Assembly: GCF_032854445.1 (NCBI RefSeq)
Contig: NC_088302.1
Coordinates: 6,631,338 to 6,695,337 of the forward strand
Direction of reading: 5' to 3'
DNA: 64,000 nt
Source of the DNA: Liolophura sinensis
Lineage: Eukaryota > Mollusca > Polyplacophora > Chitonida > Chitonidae
Program-made: the position numbers and the translations under genes
Part shown: positions 55,273-64,000 of the stretch, piece after piece
Numbering within the stretch: the stretch's first letter is position 1
Layout of the letters: every line of letters starts with the position of its first letter
The notes under the pieces: generated by a model
What the model saw: only the letters and a program-made list of their open reading frames with translations
Databases searched by the model: none
What the model was told of the DNA's origin: nothing

Positions 55273-55535
55273 TTTATTAATATATAAATATTTATCGATA
55301 AAGTTATATATACATTTCTTGATATATTATTTTCAAAATATGAGGGTTTTCGAGTTTTAATTGTTTTTGATTACTGTAATCTGGTTTTAAACATATCCAA
55401 ACATTTGTTTCCATTTTTGATGTTCTAACCACCATATCGGAAAGCTCAACCGCCTCGTGTTTCGACCTTGCTCTCGCCACGATGTGGCTGAAATATTGCG
55501 GATGTGGCCTTAAGCAATAATCATTCATTCATTCG
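55273..55535 (+). other. N9 3' UTR and tail
   Basis: Same landmarks as N5: TTTCGAGTTTTAATTG, GCTCTCGCCACGATGTGGCT, then CATTCATTCATTC at the end. Confidence 0.8.
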
Positions 55536-55975
55536 TATGATCTGACCCGGGTCTGATCCGGATCTCCAGGCTTCGAGAAACCATTAGGCCACTTAAGTGG
55601 TCCTGAATCGCACGACACTTGTTGGATGACAGACTCTTTTGTCTGGTGATACTATGACTGATTTATGGACATGTACAACGTTTCCCATAACTTAGAGTTG
55701 GCGAATCAAAAGGGCAAACACATTTGTTTTCCTAAAGTTTAAAATCATACATCTTCTTCAGACAATAAACACTGTTAAACGAAATACAATCTCTGTACAA
55801 GGAAGACATTTATTTCCAACTCGGCCCCAGACATTACTGGTCGTTCGGTATGAATGTACTTTTCGTTGGAAAGAGGTCAACTCATTAAGCTCGGCATTAG
55901 GAGTTTAAGACACACCATAACTCGACTTAACTAACTGTACGTGGTTGAAGGCAATGACCGATGTCAATATGTCTA
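55536..55975. other. No recognisable feature
   Basis: Spacer between N9 and N10. A 12-base palindrome CCACTTAAGTGG lies near 55592. Confidence 0.4.
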
Positions 55976-56627
55976 CCCCTGTGGGGTTTCCGTTGTGATA
56001 AGAAAAGGACCTCAGCCCTCCACGCAAGCTTGTCGTGAAAGGCGACTAACCTAGAGCTCTCCTGTGTGAGCCCGGTGAATATAATAAACTCACACCTTCT
56101 CGGTTGTGTGAGAGGCAACCGGGGAGCGACCTGTTTGCTGTGGGTTGCGACCCGTGATCTACGAGGATGGGATCCTGGTGGTTGAGGGCGTGTTGGTCTT
56201 GCGAGATCCTCACGCCCAACACGTCACTTTGGCCCTTACTTGGACAGAGACGGGAGGTCGGATGGGCCCGGTCCGATCAATCGGCTTGGTCACGCCTTGC
56301 CTCTGCGTGGTCCCAAAATTTCTCCATGACACTACTCCTTAGAGAAAATGTTATTTCTGAAATTTCGTTTGGGTGACTACGATTGAGGCGATGGCTCATG
56401 GGTCAATCGAGTGGTGTGTATGTGATGTGCCACCTTCTTCTTTGGGTAGGAGACAGAGGTGCTGGTGGTGAGAATTGGGTGTGCATGTCAAGGCCATTTA
56501 TTCGAGTATACCTCATGTGGAGTCCTTGATGTGGTTTCCTGCTGGGTATCCCCGGGTTCAGGCATCGTTCTTGTTGGCACTCCGTGGTGGGTGGGGGACA
56601 CGTGGGGTGAATTTTTATATATCTACC
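55976..56627 (+). other. N10 5' untranslated leader
   Basis: Collinear with N6 and N9. The stem-loop arms here are GTGTGAG and CTCACAC (about 56063-56095), a slightly different pair that still base-pairs. An extra stretch (about 56413-56480, GTGTGTATGTGATGTGCCACC) is not in N6 or N9. Confidence 0.78.
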
Positions 56628-57932
56628 ATGTCTTTATTAAACCTTTCCCCAAATGTTTCAAAAAAAAACGAAAAAATGAAGTTTTGTTAGACACGGACGG
56701 TGGGCCCAGTAATTGGCCTGCCTTTATTGTCCTGTCTACAAAAACAACACAAGACCTGCATGCAAATTAGACCCCTTCTTGCTTAAAAAATGAATAGAAG
56801 GATCGGCAGGACAGGTTAAACAAGTTAAAAAGCTTCGATCGGGGGATGTTCTGATCGAAGTCTTTCGTAAATAGCAGGCTCTCAGTTTAATGTCCATAAA
56901 CAAAATAGCTGATTTTTTTGTTTTTGTGTCTCCTCACACAACATTAAATTCTAGTCAGGGAGTGATCCGAGATAGAGATCAAAACCTCGCCGACGTCACC
57001 GAGGAACAGATATGTTTTGAATTAAAATCGCAAGGAGTTGTTAAAGGTCAAAGCGATTTTCAACGAAAAAGGTGATAATATTATAAAACTTAATACCTAT
57101 TTGCTGACTTTCAACAATCCATCTGTTCCTCAATCGATCTACATTGGCCCGTACAGTGTTTCCAGTGGACCTGTATATACGCAATCCAACGAGGTGCTTT
57201 ACATGTAAAAATTTGGGCATAGCAAAGTAGAAATCGGCTGGTGTGCTTCAGATGTGCAGGAGAAGGCCATGAGGGCTAAAACACTACACTAAAACAATAA
57301 AATGTTTCAATTGTGGCGAAGCCCCATGTGGCCTCCTCTAAGGACTGTTCTCTCTCATTAAAGAGAAACAGATTATTACAATAAAGGTGCAAAATAACAT
57401 TACTTACCTAGAAGCACGTCGCCTGATCTCTGCCCCGAGCACTCCCCTGAAAATTTCATTCGCCAATGTAGTCAAGAAAGTGTATACATCTGTTGGCACT
57501 CAAACATCTATAACTTGGCCCATTGGTGATGACAAGCCTAAAAGAATAACTGTATCACAATTAGTTAAACCTGTAAACCAAGCTTTGACTTCTTCTTCTT
57601 CTACGCAGACAATTTAACCCGATACCGAACGAAAGAACCAGAACAGTACATCTACTCCTGCTGATAAAAAAAAAACTAAGGTGGGTCAAAAAGGGTGTAA
57701 TCAACAAGATCGTAAACCTAGTGGACAGTCCGACCGTCGGTATAAGGCCACTAGGGATCCCATTCAAACTTATAATCAGTTTGGATCTTTGGAGGACGTT
57801 GATCTTTCACAACAATATGTGGGTGTGATGGATATATCACCCGCATCAGGGACATCTAACAGCCGATATCCAAGAAAGGGTCGTCCGCGGTCCAAACATA
57901 AAGAAAAATCTCCTATTCGTCTACCTCCATAA
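56628..57932 (+). pseudogene. N10 ORF1 relic
   Basis: Starts at 56628 (MSLLNLSPNVSKK), then a frameshift in a run of A residues. NWPAFIVLSTKTTQDLHAN follows at 56710-56770 and a stop ends that frame. Pre-knuckle text (IRDRDQNLADVTEEQICFEL) is at 56955-57015. The knuckle region, about 57185-57350, is badly broken by indels (CFRCAGEGHEG-like). The tail is open in two frames: SFANVVKKVYTSVGTQTSIT (57447-57510) and SRYPRKGRPRSKHKEKSPIR (to 57932). It is non-functional. Confidence 0.78.
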
Positions 57933-57934
57933 TG
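57930..57934 (+). promoter_or_regulatory. TAATG stop/start overlap (N10)
   Basis: TAA at 57930-57932 and ATG at 57932-57934. The following ORF2 codons are MEIYDKIIQWNC and then TGA. Confidence 0.6.
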
Positions 57935-59775
57935 GAGATATATGACAAAATTATACAGTGGAATTGTTGAGGCCTTAAGGTGAATTTTATTGAAATAACG
58001 CAGATTGTTCAATCATTAAATCCTATTGCCCTGTGTCTTCAGGAAATACACCTGAAGACATCTGACAAAGACAAAATAACTCTTAAAAATTATTCACTTT
58101 ATAGCACCTATTGTAAAGAAGAAGAGCGAGCTGCAGGCGGCTCTTCGATATTCATCAATAGCAATATTATCCACAGCCCTGTTGCTCTGGATACAGAGCT
58201 TCAGGCTGTGGCCGTTCGTGTTTCATCATGTGAAACAGTCACATTATGTTCGGTGTATATACCTCCGAACGCTTCGTTGTCAGCTTTGCAGTTACATAAT
58301 TTAAAAGAACAATTACCTAAACCGTTTATTATAATGGGTGATTTTAATTCCATTAACCCCCTTTGGGGCAGTAATAACATAAGTAATAAGGGCAAGATAG
58401 TAGAAGAATTCTGATCTAAGGAAGAACTGTGTTATTTCAGTGAAGGTTCTAATACCTATTTACACCCGGGTATTGGCACTTATTCTGCTATCGATCTCAC
58501 TATCTCACATCCTTCACTTCTCCTTGATTTTTCTTGGAAGGTGCATGACGATCTTTGTGGTCGTGACCATTTTCCTATAATCCTAGAACATATCACTTCT
58601 AATTGTTTAGAACGTATAGCTAGGTGGAAATTCGATAAAGCAGATTGGATCGCATTTGAGATGTTCTGTGAAGCTGATATCACTCCAGAGGCTCTCGATG
58701 CAGCAAATGATCCTATATTAAAATTTAATAATATTGTTTTACGAGCTGCCGATAGAACTATTCCTAAGACCTCGACAAATCCAAAAATCCAAAAAGAAAC
58801 CCTGGTATGAAAAGGACTGTCGCAAAGTTATTAAAGACCGCAAACAGGCCGAGCGAAATTTTAATATATGTCCGAATGATATTAACTTAAACCAGGTTCG
58901 TATTTTTCGAGCTAAGGCTCGTCGATTACTCAAGTCCAAGAGACGATCTTGTTGGCGGAACTTTGTTTCGGGCATTACCTCAAAAACACCTATGCGTAAG
59001 GTCTGGAACATGGTTCAGAAACTTAAGGGCAAAAATAATAAAGCAAAAGTCCAGTGTTTGAAAGATGGAGATAATATATTAACCTCTCCATTCTGAGAAC
59101 TATACTAAAGAATTCCAACATATTAAAACCAGAAGAAGAAAATTAAATTGCCCTTTTCTTTTAAAAATTTAGAAGATTATAATTGTCCTTTTAATATCGA
59201 GGAACTTAAGACTGCGTTAAAAAGACCCACGATACTGCCTGTGGTCCCGATAACGTACATTATAAGTTTCTGAACCATTTACCAGCTGAGCCACTGGAGA
59301 GTCTCTTGGACTTGCTTAATGATATTTGGATAACTGGTAATTTCCCACCGTAATGGAGGGAGGCGTGTATTATCCCGGTCCCTAAACAGGGTAAGGATCA
59401 TACTGATCCAAATAATTACTGTCCCATAGTTCTTACCAGCTGTGTCTTAAGACTATGCAACGGATGATTAATGATAGACTTGTTTGGTTTATTGAAACCA
59501 ACAAGTTACTTTCTAATATTCAATGCGGTTTTCGTCAAGGTAGATCCACTATGGATGGATTATAAATTTATATATACTGACGGGTCAAAGGATGGGGACA
59601 GGGTTGCAGTTGCGGCTGTCTTACATCAGCGTGTCACTTCTCTTGGTCTGCCACCTTCATCTTCATAGAGGCCAGAGGTATACTCCTTGCCATATAATAT
59701 GTTTCCTCTGGGCATGCCCAGAGGGCAGTGATATGCAGCGACTCGCTGTCTTGCCTTTTGGCAATGCAGAATAGT
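57932..59775 (+). pseudogene. N10 ORF2 relic: most complete endonuclease in the window
   Basis: After a stop in QWNC(R)GL at about 57967, the endonuclease is open to 58414: LCLQEIHLKTSDKDK, AGGSSIFINSNI, QAVAVRV, CSVYIPPNASLSALQLHNL, and IIMGDFNSINPLWGSNN with the catalytic Asp and Asn. A stop follows, then SAIDLTIS (about 58485-58508) and GRDHFPIILEH (58559-58590), where APE-type enzymes usually have SDHxPI. The linker covers 58600-59090. A deletion removes part of the next segment. The reverse transcriptase start is at 59330-59556 (FPP-WREACIIPVPKQGKDH, QCGFRQGRSTMD), fused to RNase H MDYKFIYTDGSKDGDRVAVA. The copy ends after the CSDSLSCLLA region. Confidence 0.84.
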
Positions 59776-60109
59776 CTAGAAAAATTGCTAGTCGCCAAAC
59801 TTTATATAGTCGGTCAGTGGTCAATTTCCGGATGATAATTATTATTAGCATATATCTTCCATTATTTTTCGTAATTTAAATGCCCACACATCCCTATGGG
59901 AAGAATATGATATAAATGAAAGGGCTATTTTTTCATGAGATGGTCTGACCTTGTTTTAGAAATCGTTTGGTAATTATTCGAATAAATTCAAACGTATTAA
60001 ATATTATTGAAAAGAAAAATATAGTACCCTTTCCATCACCTTCGAACAAATAAACTTAAATCGCATGACTCGGTCTTAGGAGTTTAATACATTAACCCCC
60101 TGTGATGAA
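59776..60109. other. No recognisable feature
   Basis: AT-rich spacer after the truncated N10. Confidence 0.4.
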
Positions 60110-60215
60110 CTGGTGTGAAGTAGATAACTTAATTTCCCGCCATCAAGAAGGAAGGCCTGTATTCTTCCATTTCCGAAAGCGGGCAAGGACCATAGAAGCA
60201 CCGATTAATACTACT
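60110..60215 (+). mobile_element. N14: about 100-base reverse-transcriptase remnant of family N
   Basis: AACTTAATTTCCCGCCATCA and AAGGAAGGCCTGTATTCTTC, with AAGCGGGCAAGGACCATAG, align with the NFPPSWREACIIPVPKPGKDH coding block of the other copies. It is strongly diverged and out of frame. Confidence 0.55.
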
Positions 60216-60387
60216 GCAAAATACATCTGTTTATACCAAGTAAAATTATTCTCAGATAAGCTAATGACTGGATTTGTCAAATACTTCAGAATAGCAAATA
60301 ATTTAATCGGACATTGTGTTCAGCAACAGTTATGCAATCATTTTATTCACAAATGGTCAGAAGATATTAGAAACTCCTCCAAAGGTC

Positions 60388-60525
60388 GCTCTCCCTTGGG
60401 GTCTCCGGGATGTAAAAAATAGGGCGTCAGCCCTCTAGGCAAGCTTGTCGTATAAGGCGACCAACCTAGAGCTCTCTCCTATGGGCCCGGTGAACATAAT
60501 TGGCTCACGTCTGCTCGGTTCAAAA
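60388..60525 (+). mobile_element. N11: isolated 5' end of family N
   Basis: CCTTGGGGTCTCCGGGATG, TCAGCCCTCTAGGCAAGCTTG and CCCGGTGAACATAATTGGCT match the first 130 bases of the N leaders. The copy stops after GGCTCACGTCTGCTCGGTT. An isolated 5' end is unusual for a LINE, which normally keeps the 3' end. It may be a 3'-deleted remnant or a separate repeat sharing this head. Confidence 0.65.
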
Positions 60526-61261
60526 CAAGAGCTGCAGGTCTGGACGGATATGGTTTTGGGCTGAAGAGGGTCACAACTCGGATCCGAAACTGAACATTTG
60601 CTGGCTGTTTATTTTCCGAGGATTGAAATGTCTAAACGCTCTCTTTCACACTGTACAAGCCTTGTGCAGTACAGCGAATAATGCCAAGAGTTTGGATTGT
60701 TTTGGGTGTGATGAAAATATGCCCAGTATGTCCAGTGTAATTCAGACCAAAAGCTACCGTTCATCAGCATCGATGTTTTGCTCTTGAGTTAACTACAGAC
60801 CAAACTTGTGATAGGTATAATGGACTGCCTTCCACTAACCTATCCACACTGCGTTTAGGAACAGTGGTTTTTGACCGGTCATACCTGTCAAGTGCTTATT
60901 GCAATAAGTCCGCTATACAGTTATAGATATAAGTCGCGCTACCTTTTGTCATTTTGAATAGCGTTTATATCAGAGGGTTTCGAAATATTTGAATAATGTC
61001 AAATGAATTATATTGTATTACCAAATGTAGTTTAGATTTATCAACAAAGTGCATGTATTTTACAGTCTGCCCTTCACAAGGTCTCGCAGCATATCACCCT
61101 ACACTGAATGTGTCCTCATTTGTGTCTACCATTGTAATATAATATAACGTCCGCGTGTTCAAGACATTTTAAAGTTTATTACTCTCTATTGGCAAAACCA
61201 GGAAGGTGAGTTCGTGCATATCACAGACATGATGTTGCTTTCCACAATATGCTCTCAAACA
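60526..61261. other. No recognisable gene
   Basis: Open frames below 100 codons with no domain. No repeat match. Confidence 0.4.
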
Positions 61262-61545
61262 CGAAAACCGGACGGAAGGATCTTGTTTCGAAGTGGTTGA
61301 CAGGCGTTACCCTGCCGAGGACTCATCCTACTTTGCCAGCAAACCCACGTTTCTAATAACCAAGTTGATCCAAATAAAGCTAAAATTTTTGACAATGCCA
61401 TAAGAGAATGTGACAAGTACTGGTATGGGAAATCGTTCAAGGACGTGCATGTGACCAATACATTTTTAACATCTTGTCTTAGGGCCTGGATGAAGTTAAA
61501 TACTTCCAACAAAAATGCATACCGACAGGTTAGGATGTAAACAAA
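61262..61545 (+). repeat. Unclassified coding-like repeat U, copy 1
   Basis: One plus-strand frame reads KIFDNAIRECDKYWYGKSF, then KDVHVTNTFLTSCLRAWMKL and NTSNKNAYRQV to a stop near 61540. Copy 2 (62575-62815) reads KIFNNAIKECAKY, a stop, and HGKSF in its equivalent frame. The amino-acid similarity in one frame of both copies suggests decay of a protein-coding repeat. I do not recognise the family. Upstream, PANPRF and PANPPF frames also correspond between the copies. Confidence 0.5.
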
Positions 61546-61904
61546 TCTAAAACCGTTATCTACTGTCCATTATTAATCTTGACAAAGCTACATCTGTTGA
61601 AATTTATATTTTAACATGGATGCAAATAAGGAAATCCTCAACATTTAAAGCAAACCCATGTTTCAGATATAAAAGTTTCTACTATACTGTTCATATTTAT
61701 GCTAAACATTGCAAGTAATAGAAAACTGTCAAAAAGAGTGGATTCTACCTCTTACCAAACTCATTAGAAAAACTTAAATAATGGTAAATAATGTAAATAA
61801 TGGTAACCGACTTATAACGTCCATATGTGAAAGGTCTTTAAATGTGATTGTATGTTCATGTTATTGTATGCTTTAGAGTGATTGTATTGTTTCCATGTGA
61901 TTGT
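61546..61904. other. No recognisable feature
   Basis: AT-rich. A loose GTGATTGTAT-type repetition lies at 61850-61910. Confidence 0.4.
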
Positions 61905-62175
61905 GTGTTAAAGGTGATGACAACACCGCATTTTGAGTAATTCTAGACCAGTGACGTCTAATAAATTGTAATGAACATCACCCCTTTTACTTACCAAATT
62001 CAGCTTAAGCCGTTTTGCTGGGGGCGTGTAAATTAATACCATTGATCCAATTATATGAACAGTTAGATTAAAACCCTGGCAGGGGTAAATTCACAAGAGG
62101 ATGCATTTCACCGGTTACGTGTGACCATTTACCAGCTGTCACACTTCCGTCGCTGCTCTGGTCTTACTCTGTATG
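61905..62175 (-). repeat. Repeat R, minus-strand copy
   Basis: The reverse complement starts with AGAGTAAGACCAGAGCAGCG and aligns with 45533-45810 over nearly the whole length. The ends are not marked by inverted repeats or by a tail. Confidence 0.65.
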
Positions 62176-62194
62176 CTGAGTTTCTATGTTATGT

Positions 62195-62475
62195 TTTGTT
62201 GTCTTTGCCGTTGAGGTCCTAGACCATGCTCCACAACTTCCTCATGGATGTTTTTGACGTAATACCTGAAACAGTGTTTCTTGAACGAGATCATAGCTTG
62301 AATTTTAATAATCAACAAGTATTTTTAAAAATACGACTATCTAAATGACGATCACGTTTAACGCTCCTTAATGGCCTAATAGTAGAAATGGTACAAACGT
62401 TTACTTTGGGTTTTGGATTGGTCAAGGTGTTAATAGAGATACTTTTCCCGGCTGCTCTTAAAATTATGCTGACCT
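62195..62475 (-). mobile_element. N12: old linker fragment of family N
   Basis: CATGGATGTTTTTGACGTAATACCTGAAACAGTGTTT and the AAAAATACGAC, CTCCTTAATGGC and TTGGTCAAGGTGTTAATAGAG stretches align with the minus-strand linker of N1 and N7. Many indels show it is old. It lies between repeat R and copy 2 of repeat U. Confidence 0.6.
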
Positions 62476-62574
62476 GACTGGTCGACGAAATCGGTGGTAA
62501 ATTTCTTCAACTACAGGAGACTGTGGGGATGCCTGTAGTTGGATGGCCCGGTTACTGTCGCATATGCGCCTAGG

Positions 62575-62815
62575 CACAGTCGCTTCATTCAAAGAAAGTG
62601 GGCGCTAAGGCATCTTTCGAAATGGTTGATGAACATTACTTTGCCAAGATCAATTGTAGAAGAGGACTTTCCAACATCCCAGCAAACCCACCTTTCGGAG
62701 GAAGAAGTTTCGGATCAAAATCTTTAATAATGCTATTAAAGAATGCGCAAAGTACTGACATGGGAAGTCCTTCATGTCGTCGTCCATTATGTGGACCGAG
62801 TCCCAGAACACAAAC
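62575..62815 (+). repeat. Unclassified coding-like repeat U, copy 2
   Basis: Corresponds to 61262-61545: CCCAGCAAACCCACCTTTCG, ATAATGCTATTAAAGAATG and ATGGGAAGTCCTTCATG match the first copy with spaced substitutions. The flanking upstream frame contains FEMVDEHYFAK, resembling FEVVDRRYPAE of copy 1. Confidence 0.5.
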
Positions 62816-64000
62816 ATATCGCGAGCAGGATCATTTAAGTATATATGGAAAGAGGAACAACTCAGGGCACTTCCTAGTGTTGAATGTACGATACAGACAC
62901 AGCAGGACTTTTTAATAGGGGAATAACCTGTCTGCTCTATAGCAAATGATCGCGCATGCGCGCTCGAGACTAACAGCTTTTTGACACCTGTTGTAAAAGG
63001 CACTCAGCACCGAGCCGTGTGTCGCTTGCTCACACACAGGCCCCCTGTGCAGGCGGCGAATAATGAAGATAAGATGTCAACACAGCGGAAGAAATCGGCA
63101 ATTTCCTTCGCCGTAGCATGTTTAAAAGCAAATAACATTAACATGCTCGTAACGTGGTGCATTGTTTCACCATCATAATATACAAGTCACTTTCGTGTTT
63201 AGTCTTCATTTTCAAAAAGTTATGTCAAAGTTTTTGTCATTTTTCTTGCTTAAACAGTTGTCCAACCTAACAAAACGAATTTATCGTACATAATTACCGC
63301 TTGGTTATTGATCAACATGTCGCCAACTTACGCCTGCCTATTATTTCTTGTAGCGCCCCTTCTGTATGGTCTCTTGGGATTAGCCAGGAAGGTGTGCCAC
63401 ACGTAGCCACCTGTATATTCCTCAATATTTACCGCCGATGATTCTAGTATTCATAGAAAGAACAGGAAGCCGTGCGCATTTACAGGGTACGAATATGACA
63501 GGACATGTGTTGACGGCATTCCTGTCCGATGGCAGTTGAATCTGGTCACATTCCATTTCGATGCACCACACGATGGTAATTTAAACTACGTTTATTGCTG
63601 TCTTTGCAAAAATGTCCATAATTCGTGATTTACAGGTTATATAGATAAACAATAGAAGAAAGTTAATGAACGTTCAGCAGAGGGGTGTAGTCATACTGGT
63701 AAAGCTCCTTAGTGAATTACTTCACCTAATAAATGGGAACGACCAGCAGTGCTTTCAACAAATTTTTAAAAAAGGCCTATGTATTTCAAATTTTCTCAAA
63801 TTTAAATTATCATTTGAAACAAATTGAGCTCAAAAATATGACCTTGATACATGTCTGTCGCGCGGCAAATTTCTAGATGACACTTTTGACTTAAAGTAAG
63901 TACGCATGAGCGGAAATTTTTCCCGGCAGTTCACCCAAAGCCTGGTTGGCCTAGGTGCCATGAGGCGCGGTATAATATGTTGAACATCAAAGGCTGCCAG
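62816..64000. other. No recognisable gene
   Basis: Short open frames only. No repeat match with the rest of the window and no RNA gene signature that I can support. Confidence 0.4.

Larger units (their letters stand above)
49819..55535 (+). mobile_element. N9: full-span copy of family N with a SINE insertion
   Basis: Starts CCCCCGTGAGGTTTCCGGGG and ends CATTCATTCATTC at 55535. The order is leader (to 50407), ORF1 (50408-51756), ORF2 (51756-55272) and 3' UTR. An endonuclease deletion near 51935 and a 359-base SINE (53353-53711) break it. Without the SINE the copy is about 5.4 kb. It retains all domains except the middle of the endonuclease and is the best reference for the family together with N5 and N10. 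Confidence 0.9.
55976..59775 (+). mobile_element. N10: family N copy with intact 5' end, internally deleted and 3'-truncated
   Basis: Leader 55976-56627, ORF1 56628-57932, ORF2 from 57932. At about 59556 the reverse transcriptase jumps into RNase H, and the copy stops near 59775 in mid-RNase H, so no 3' UTR remains. ORF1 belongs to a subgroup that differs from N6 and N9 (start MSLLNLSPNVS) and resembles N8. Confidence 0.86.

Overview
The window looks like intergenic or intronic DNA of a large, repeat-rich animal genome, most likely a marine mollusc. That guess rests on three repeat types I associate with molluscs (abalone-like gastropods in particular): a non-LTR element ending in a GTGGCGTTAAGCCATAATC tail with ATTC repeats, a tRNA-derived SINE ending in ACGGCGTAAAACACCAATC, and Tc1, Harbinger, MULE-type and Penelope-like relics. 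I see no prokaryotic operon, no CRISPR array, no rRNA or standalone tRNA gene, and no convincing intact host gene.

The dominant component is one non-LTR retrotransposon family (called N here; I-superfamily, Nimb-like by architecture). Its order is: 5' leader of about 600 bases; ORF1 with three zinc knuckles; ORF2 with an AP-type endonuclease, a reverse transcriptase (YVDD), an RNase H and a cysteine/histidine-bearing C-terminus; and a 3' UTR ending in ATTC repeats. I count about fourteen pieces: N1 (1-4541, minus), N2 (6140-6503, minus), N3 (10667-11820, minus), N4 and N5 joined head to tail (15863-21187, plus), N6 (23970-31102, plus), N7 and N8 joined head to tail (37697-43376, minus), N13 (45010-46322, minus, divergent), N9 (49819-55535, plus), N10 (55976-59775, plus), N14 and N11 (60110-60525, plus) and N12 (62195-62475, minus). 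All are broken by stops, frameshifts, internal deletions or insertions. In five copies the ORF1 stop and ORF2 start overlap as TAATG.

Other mobile DNA sits in and between these copies. Three solo LTRs (844-1702, 26297-27311, 30105-30873), each with a 4-base target duplication, lie inside N copies. A tRNA-type SINE with a 12-base duplication interrupts N9 (53353-53711). A full-length but dead Tc1-like transposon is at 7364-8847, a Harbinger transposase relic at 13376-14065, two Penelope-type reverse transcriptase relics at 5255-6610 and 14490-15720, a second LINE family at 21990-23945, a 606-base MITE at 35972-36577, a tyrosine-recombinase relic near 47700-47930 and a MULE-type transposase relic at 48582-48800. 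Several dispersed repeats are unclassified (called P, R and U).

The genes do not form a pathway; the region is a layered record of insertions. The points most worth following are the TAATG junction, the head-to-tail N copies, the shared 3' tails of LINE and SINEs, the use of N copies as landing sites for LTR elements, and the coding-like repeat U.
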